Origin: Pseudarthrobacter naphthalenicus | GTDB lineage: Bacteria > Actinomycetota > Actinomycetes > Actinomycetales > Micrococcaceae | NCBI RefSeq assembly: GCF_029076445.1 | Contig: NZ_JARESG010000011.1 | Coordinates: 62,001-126,000, forward strand | Length of the DNA: 64,000 bases | Direction of reading: 5' to 3' | In this document: one piece after another, positions 59,367-64,000 of the stretch | Position numbering within the stretch: the first letter of the stretch is position 1 | How the letters are laid out: every line of letters starts with the position of its first letter | Position numbers and translations under genes: made by a program | Notes under the pieces: model-generated | Told to the model about the DNA's origin: nothing | The model's input: only the letters and a program-made list of their open reading frames with translations | Database searches by the model: none

Positions 59367-62300
59367 CTAGCCCTTCGCGCCGTTCAGGCAGTGGCGATAG
59401 GCGGCCATGGCGCTGCCGTAGTTGACCTGGCCAACGAGGTCGCCGGGGCGTGCGGGCTTGACCGGTGCCGTGCAGACCGGCTGGGCCGGGACACTGGCCG
59501 CCACCTTGACGTCAGTCCTGACCACGGTGCCGGACTCGACGGCGGTGAGCACCAGGGTGCCCGTTCCCGCGGCCGCTCCTGCCGGCACCTGAAGGTCCAC
59601 CGTGGCCGCGCCCGCAGTGACCGGCACGCTGCCGAGCAGGGTTACGGTGCCTGCGGCGTCGGTGAACTCCGCGCGCAGCGAGGTGTTGACCGGGCTGCCC
59701 AGCGACGTCAGGTCCAGCTTGGATACCGCCAGGGTGATGGCGTCCCCGGCCTTGACCTCGGCGGCCGTGGTGTTGACCACGGCGACGGAGCGGCGGGCGA
59801 AGTCCGGCGAAACCGGGCTTTGCGCCTGCAGGTACTTGATCCACGCGTCGCGGTCGATCAGGCCGGAGTCTTTGGTGGTGGCGCCTTCCTTGAAAATCCG
59901 AAAGTTGTCACCGCCCTGGGCCAGGAAGCTGAACGTTCCCACACGGTAGGACTTCGCGGGATCGATCAGGGCGTCGCCCACCCGGATCGAGGTGATCCGG
60001 TCACCGGCGGCACGGGAAGCGTCGTAGGTGTAGTTGACGTTCTTGGACAGGCCCAGCTGCAGGTAGGCGCGGCTGGGAACCGTGCCGTCGGCGTTGGTCT
60101 GCCACTGCTGCTCCAGCAGGACCTTGAACTGCGCGCCGGTCAGGGACGTGGTCCACAGGTTGTTCACGAACGGCAGTACTGCATTCGCCTCGGCGTAGGT
60201 GATGGTGCCGTCCGGTGCGTAGTACAGCTCGTTGCGGAGGCCGCCGGCGTTGACGACGCCGATTTCTGCGCCCCCGAGGTTCGTGTCCTTGAGTGCATCC
60301 ACCAGCGAGTCCGCCACGAGGTTGCCCAGCGTGGATTCGCTGCCGCGGTCATCGCGCTTGGCCGGACCGCCGGCGGGATCCGGCGAGAACGCCGTGGTGA
60401 TGTCCTTGGTTACCGAACCGATGGGCTGGTTGCCGACCTCGGCCGCGGCGGCGAGGGCCTTCTTGACGATCGCATCAACAGCCGCGACCCGCGGGTACTC
60501 CTTCACCAGGTCGGAGGCCAACGCTGTGGTGCGCTTGACGTTGCCGGCCTTGTACGCGGTGACGTTCTTGGTGGCAGTGTCCACGGTCAACTGGATCTGG
60601 CCGATGTTCTCGCCGTAGTTTCCGGTCTGGACAACCGGGCGGGTCTTGCCTGCCTGGCCCGGAACCGGGGCGTCCCAGGCGTATTCCTTGTGCGTGTGGC
60701 CCGTGAAGATGGCGTCCACGTCTGCGGAGGTTTCGTTGACGAGCTTGGCGAACGGGCCGCCGGCTGCGAGTTCCTGCTCCAGGGTGGCGCCGTCGGGGGT
60801 ACCGGATCCGGCGCCGTCGTGGTTTTCAGCGATGATCACGTCGGCGAGGTTCTCCGCCGTGATTTTTGCTGCTGCCCGGTTGATGGCCTCCACCGGGTCA
60901 CCAAAGTCCAGGTCTGCGATGCCGCCGGGGCTTACCAGGGAGGGGACTTCCTGGGTGACGGTGCCGATGACGGCCACCTTCACGCCGTTCATGTCCAGAA
61001 CCGTAAACTCGGGCAGGGCCGGCTCGGTGGTGCCCTTCTTGTATACGTTCGCACCCAGGTACGGGAACGCGGCGTTGCTGCCGCCCGCGATGACGCGGTC
61101 GCGCAGGTCTGCCCAGCCGCCGTCGAACTCGTGGTTGCCCACGGCGGAGGCTTTCAGTTCCAGGGCGTTGAGGACGTCGATGGTGGGCTGGTCCTTGGCG
61201 ACGGCCGAGGCGAACAGCGAGGCGCCGATGTTATCCCCTGCGGACAGCAGGGCAGTTGCACCCGGGGAAGCCTTGGCGCGCAGCTGCTCGATGGTCCCGG
61301 CGAACTGAACGGTGTTCGAGTCGATGCGTCCGTGGAAGTCGTTGATGCCCAGGAAGTTCAGGTCAACGCTGGCGGGTGTGGCGGGAAGATCCAGGCCCAC
61401 CACCACGGGGTCGTGGTCGCTGGCGCGGAACTGGTCCGGCGCGTAGTAGTTGGTGACGTTGTTGTTGTACCGGCTGTACTCGAGCGCCACGGATTCAACG
61501 GAGTTGATGTTCCAGATGTCCGCGCCCGTGACAACGGCGTTGGCCGCCGGTGAGGCGACGATGTGGTCCAGGGAACCCACCAGGCCGCCGAAGAGGTAGG
61601 AGTGCTTCGCGGATCCGTCGGCGTTTTTGGCTTTCTCGTCCTGGTTGACGTACCCGGCGGATCGGAACACGTTCATCGGGTCTTCGTGGGCGTAGGAGTT
61701 GAAGTCGCCGATCAGGAAGACCTTGTTGGTGCCCTTGGACTTCTGCAGTTCGTCCGAGAAGGCCAGCAGGGACTGCGCCTGGGCAGTTCGGGCCAGGTTT
61801 GAGGCGCCCTGGCCTTTGTCCGTGTCCTCCGGGGTGGCTGCGGAGCCCTTGGATTTGAAGTGGTTGGCGATGGCGATGAACTTCTTGTCCTCGGCAGCAC
61901 CGACGGGCTTGAAGACCTGGGCGAGCGGCTTGCGGGCATTGGCGAAGGCGGTGGTGTCGTTGAGGATGATTGACTCGCCCACCGGCTCTGCACTGGCTTT
62001 CTTGAAGATGAAGGCGGTACGGATCATGTCCTCATCGGCCAGCGGGGGAGCGTTCGCGGGTGTGCGCACGTAGTCCCAGATGCCGGGGGTTTCAATGTTC
62101 AGGGCGTCCACCAGTTTGGCGAGGGCATCGTCCCGGTTCTTGCCGAACTGAGCCGAGTTTTCGACTTCCATCAGGGAGACGACGTCGGCACCGGACTTCG
62201 AGATGGCGGCAACGATCTTGTCCTGCTGGCGTTTGAAGTTCTCGGCGTTGGCGGCACCGCGGACGTCGCAGCCGCCGCTGACGGTGATCGGGTTGCCCGC

Positions 62301-63929
62301 CCGGTCGGTGTAGAACTTGCAGCCGGCGATCGTGTCGCCGGTGGTGGGGAAGTAGTTCAGCACGTTGAAGGAGGCGATCTTCAGGTTGCCGCCCACGGTG
62401 GCCGGAGCTTCGGAGCGCGTGGCGCCGAACGTGGCCGGCTGGACAGTGTCCTTATTGGCCTCGGTGAGGTGGGTCAGAGGCTGGAATTTCCAGGAGTTGT
62501 TTGTGTAGCCGAGCACCACGTTGGTGGTGAACGTCGCGGGGGAGCCGACGCGGACGGGGTCCGTGGCCGTCAGGTACGGGAGAACCTGCGCCTTGGTGCT
62601 GGCGTCCTTGAGGAAGTTCGTGCTGGAGCCGTCGTCGAGCTTGATGCCGCGGGCGGCGTTGTCCGCCACCGCGGCGTTGTATTCCGCCGAACCGAAGGGC
62701 GCGACGGCGGTGGGCTGGACCAGGGGAGTGGTCCCGCCGGCCAGGCCGATCTCACCGTACTGGTTCAGGCTGTAGTTGTCCGTGACAGTGAGCGGTCCCT
62801 GGGGTGCCAGCAGCATTCCTTCGAGGGATTCCCGGAAGGTCTCGTTGGCCGGCAGCGTGAACGTGGTGGGCTTGACCTCGGGGGCAGCCTCAGCGAGCTT
62901 GGTGAGGCCAGCAGCAGCGTTGACGTTGAGCTGTGTCATGCCGAAGTACTCGCTGACGACTCCGGTGACCTGAACGTAGTCTCCGGTCTGGACTGCAGCC
63001 GCGGTGGCGGGGGAGTACACAAAGATGCCGTCGGAGGCAGCGTGATTGGTGGCCGTCAGGTCACCGCCGGTGCCCGCGGTCTGGAGGTAGTAGCCGTTCA
63101 GTCCGCCGGTGGGGAAGACTGCGGTGACCTTCCCCTGGGTGGTGACAGTAGCCCCGGTCAGCGGGCTTTCGACGCCGGTGCCCTGGATTTCTGCGATGGT
63201 CTTCAGGACCGGGGTGCCCGGGTCCACGGGGGGATCGACCGGCGGGTCCACTGGCGGATTCGCCGTGCCGGCGCCCTGGGGAGTGATGGTTGCGCTGAGC
63301 GTGAAGTCGGCGGAGTTGTTGTTGCTGTCCGCGAAGCCGGTGCGGTTCAGGCTCTTGACGTCCGTGTTGCCCGCCGGTGCCGTGGCGGCCTTGGTTTCGA
63401 ACGTGTTTGACGCGCCGTACCCCAGCAGGTCTGCGACGCCTGCCGTCTCGATGACGGAGCCGGTGGCGAGGCCGGTCAGGGCCGTAGCCTGCTTGGCCAG
63501 GACGATGGTTCCGCTGGCGCCTGAGGGGTTGAAGTTTCCGGCATCGACGTCGGCGGCCGGCAGGTCCGGCGCCGTTGAGGTGCTGTTGTTGGTGCTGCCC
63601 TTCACCAGGAAGTGGCCCTTGGCCGGAATGGAGCCGGCCAGCGGGGCGACACCCGTGGGAGCGGCCGTGCCGGGGGCGGCACGGTACTGGACGGACCAGC
63701 CGTCAAGCGGGACCGGGGCATCCGAGGTGTTGTACAGTTCCACGAACTTGTTCTTGTAGGCCGCTCCGGCGCTGCCGCCGCTGAGATAGGCCTCGCTGAT
63801 CACAACGGGTGAGGTGCCGGCAGCTGGTGAGACCTCCGCTGCGGCGGCAGGCACCGCTGCCAGCGGAGCTGCGATGAGCCCCACAGACAGCGCGGTGCCC
63901 AGCGCTAATTTCCAAGGTGTGTTTTGCAT
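59367..63929 (-). CDS. Large secreted ExeM/NucH-type nuclease fused to 5'-nucleotidase
   Basis: 1,520 aa. Signal peptide (first 30 residues, ending AAAAEVS), lamin-tail domain (about 40-165), an OB-like segment after a PPVDPPVDPP linker (about 230-340), endonuclease/exonuclease/phosphatase domain (about 505-835: ASFNVLNYF, SLMEVENS, GDFNSYAHEDP, ASDHDPVVVGL), a calcineurin-like phosphatase (about 845-1150: GINDFHGR, GNHEFDGGW, GHTHKEY) and a 5'-nucleotidase C-domain with a beta-sandwich tail. The chain would degrade extracellular DNA and then dephosphorylate nucleotides outside the cell. No LPXTG is visible. ATG at 63929 with weak SD. Confidence 0.92.
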   Translation of the reverse strand: MQNTPWKLALGTALSVGLIAAPLAAVPAAAAEVSPAAGTSPVVISEAYLSGGSAGAAYKNKFVELYNTSDAPVPLDGWSVQYRAAPGTAAPTGVAPLAGSIPAKGHFLVKGSTNNSTSTAPDLPAADVDAGNFNPSGASGTIVLAKQATALTGLATGSVIETAGVADLLGYGASNTFETKAATAPAGNTDVKSLNRTGFADSNNNSADFTLSATITPQGAGTANPPVDPPVDPPVDPGTPVLKTIAEIQGTGVESPLTGATVTTQGKVTAVFPTGGLNGYYLQTAGTGGDLTATNHAASDGIFVYSPATAAAVQTGDYVQVTGVVSEYFGMTQLNVNAAAGLTKLAEAAPEVKPTTFTLPANETFRESLEGMLLAPQGPLTVTDNYSLNQYGEIGLAGGTTPLVQPTAVAPFGSAEYNAAVADNAARGIKLDDGSSTNFLKDASTKAQVLPYLTATDPVRVGSPATFTTNVVLGYTNNSWKFQPLTHLTEANKDTVQPATFGATRSEAPATVGGNLKIASFNVLNYFPTTGDTIAGCKFYTDRAGNPITVSGGCDVRGAANAENFKRQQDKIVAAISKSGADVVSLMEVENSAQFGKNRDDALAKLVDALNIETPGIWDYVRTPANAPPLADEDMIRTAFIFKKASAEPVGESIILNDTTAFANARKPLAQVFKPVGAAEDKKFIAIANHFKSKGSAATPEDTDKGQGASNLARTAQAQSLLAFSDELQKSKGTNKVFLIGDFNSYAHEDPMNVFRSAGYVNQDEKAKNADGSAKHSYLFGGLVGSLDHIVASPAANAVVTGADIWNINSVESVALEYSRYNNNVTNYYAPDQFRASDHDPVVVGLDLPATPASVDLNFLGINDFHGRIDSNTVQFAGTIEQLRAKASPGATALLSAGDNIGASLFASAVAKDQPTIDVLNALELKASAVGNHEFDGGWADLRDRVIAGGSNAAFPYLGANVYKKGTTEPALPEFTVLDMNGVKVAVIGTVTQEVPSLVSPGGIADLDFGDPVEAINRAAAKITAENLADVIIAENHDGAGSGTPDGATLEQELAAGGPFAKLVNETSADVDAIFTGHTHKEYAWDAPVPGQAGKTRPVVQTGNYGENIGQIQLTVDTATKNVTAYKAGNVKRTTALASDLVKEYPRVAAVDAIVKKALAAAAEVGNQPIGSVTKDITTAFSPDPAGGPAKRDDRGSESTLGNLVADSLVDALKDTNLGGAEIGVVNAGGLRNELYYAPDGTITYAEANAVLPFVNNLWTTSLTGAQFKVLLEQQWQTNADGTVPSRAYLQLGLSKNVNYTYDASRAAGDRITSIRVGDALIDPAKSYRVGTFSFLAQGGDNFRIFKEGATTKDSGLIDRDAWIKYLQAQSPVSPDFARRSVAVVNTTAAEVKAGDAITLAVSKLDLTSLGSPVNTSLRAEFTDAAGTVTLLGSVPVTAGAATVDLQVPAGAAAGTGTLVLTAVESGTVVRTDVKVAASVPAQPVCTAPVKPARPGDLVGQVNYGSAMAAYRHCLNGAKG

Positions 63930-64000
63930 CCGCTCTAACTTTCATAGGGGTGTCCCGGATTGGGGACCCGATGGAACGCTCCCGGGTTGTGCCCAGAGGC

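Noticed and set aside
59337..61553. A 738-aa open frame antisense to the nuclease gene
   Set aside because: GC-rich antisense shadow; it has no ribosome site or family motif, and the opposite strand encodes clear nuclease/nucleotidase domains.

Overview
The window is GC-rich, densely coded DNA whose gene families fit a high-GC actinobacterium, most likely Arthrobacter/Pseudarthrobacter or a relative in the Micrococcaceae. Pointers are GTP-dependent PEP carboxykinase, a DUF222-HNH gene, frequent GTG/TTG starts, many starts without a Shine-Dalgarno site but with a -10 box 6-7 nt upstream (leaderless genes), and an actinobacterial c-di-AMP riboswitch in front of a transglycosylase. The genus is inferred from gene content; there is no rRNA in the window.

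Layout. 1-11.8 kb: 5' part of the helicase gene lhr (runs off the left edge), a FAD/Rieske oxidoreductase, a DUF4232 lipoprotein, ycnI with a His-rich membrane protein (copper-type pair), a nitronate monooxygenase, an antiporter and small unknown genes. 11.9-14.7 kb: a truncated methyltransferase joined to a truncated GNAT gene, an M23 peptidase and a DJ-1/PfpI protein. 14.87-17.81 kb: a decayed integrative element at the 3' end of tRNA-Ser(CGA), with a duplicated tRNA end, a fragmented tyrosine integrase and two lipoprotein genes. 18.0-19.6 kb: a frameshifted DUF222-HNH gene. 19.7-22.3 kb: a compact operon of an MDR dehydrogenase, a divergent 6-pyruvoyl-tetrahydropterin-synthase-fold protein and a GT4 glycosyltransferase, the best candidate here for an undescribed pathway.

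22.4-25.7 kb: tadA, a PAP2 phosphatase, upp, a VOC protein, and a secreted transglycosylase behind a c-di-AMP riboswitch. 26-35.1 kb: a two-component system followed on the same strand by a GT2-GtrA glycosyltransferase and two GT39 mannosyltransferase-like proteins, apparently a regulated envelope glycosylation unit, plus a divergent anchored protein. 35.1-36.6 kb: a long AT-richer leader and a receiver-less winged-helix regulator. 36.8-43.9 kb: sixA, an EamA transporter, a YhgE/Pip export operon with its own TetR repressor and operator, and a flavin disulfide oxidoreductase.

44-64 kb: tRNA-Arg(ACG), pckG, hmp with nsrR and an NsrR-type operator, a phosphohexomutase, recQ, an MFS exporter, tRNA-Ser(GCU), a GNAT/prolyl-oligopeptidase pair, a FAD/NAD(P)-binding protein and a very large secreted nuclease/5'-nucleotidase. 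Two copies of a long hairpin repeat sit in intergenic gaps at 54.3 and 59.3 kb.
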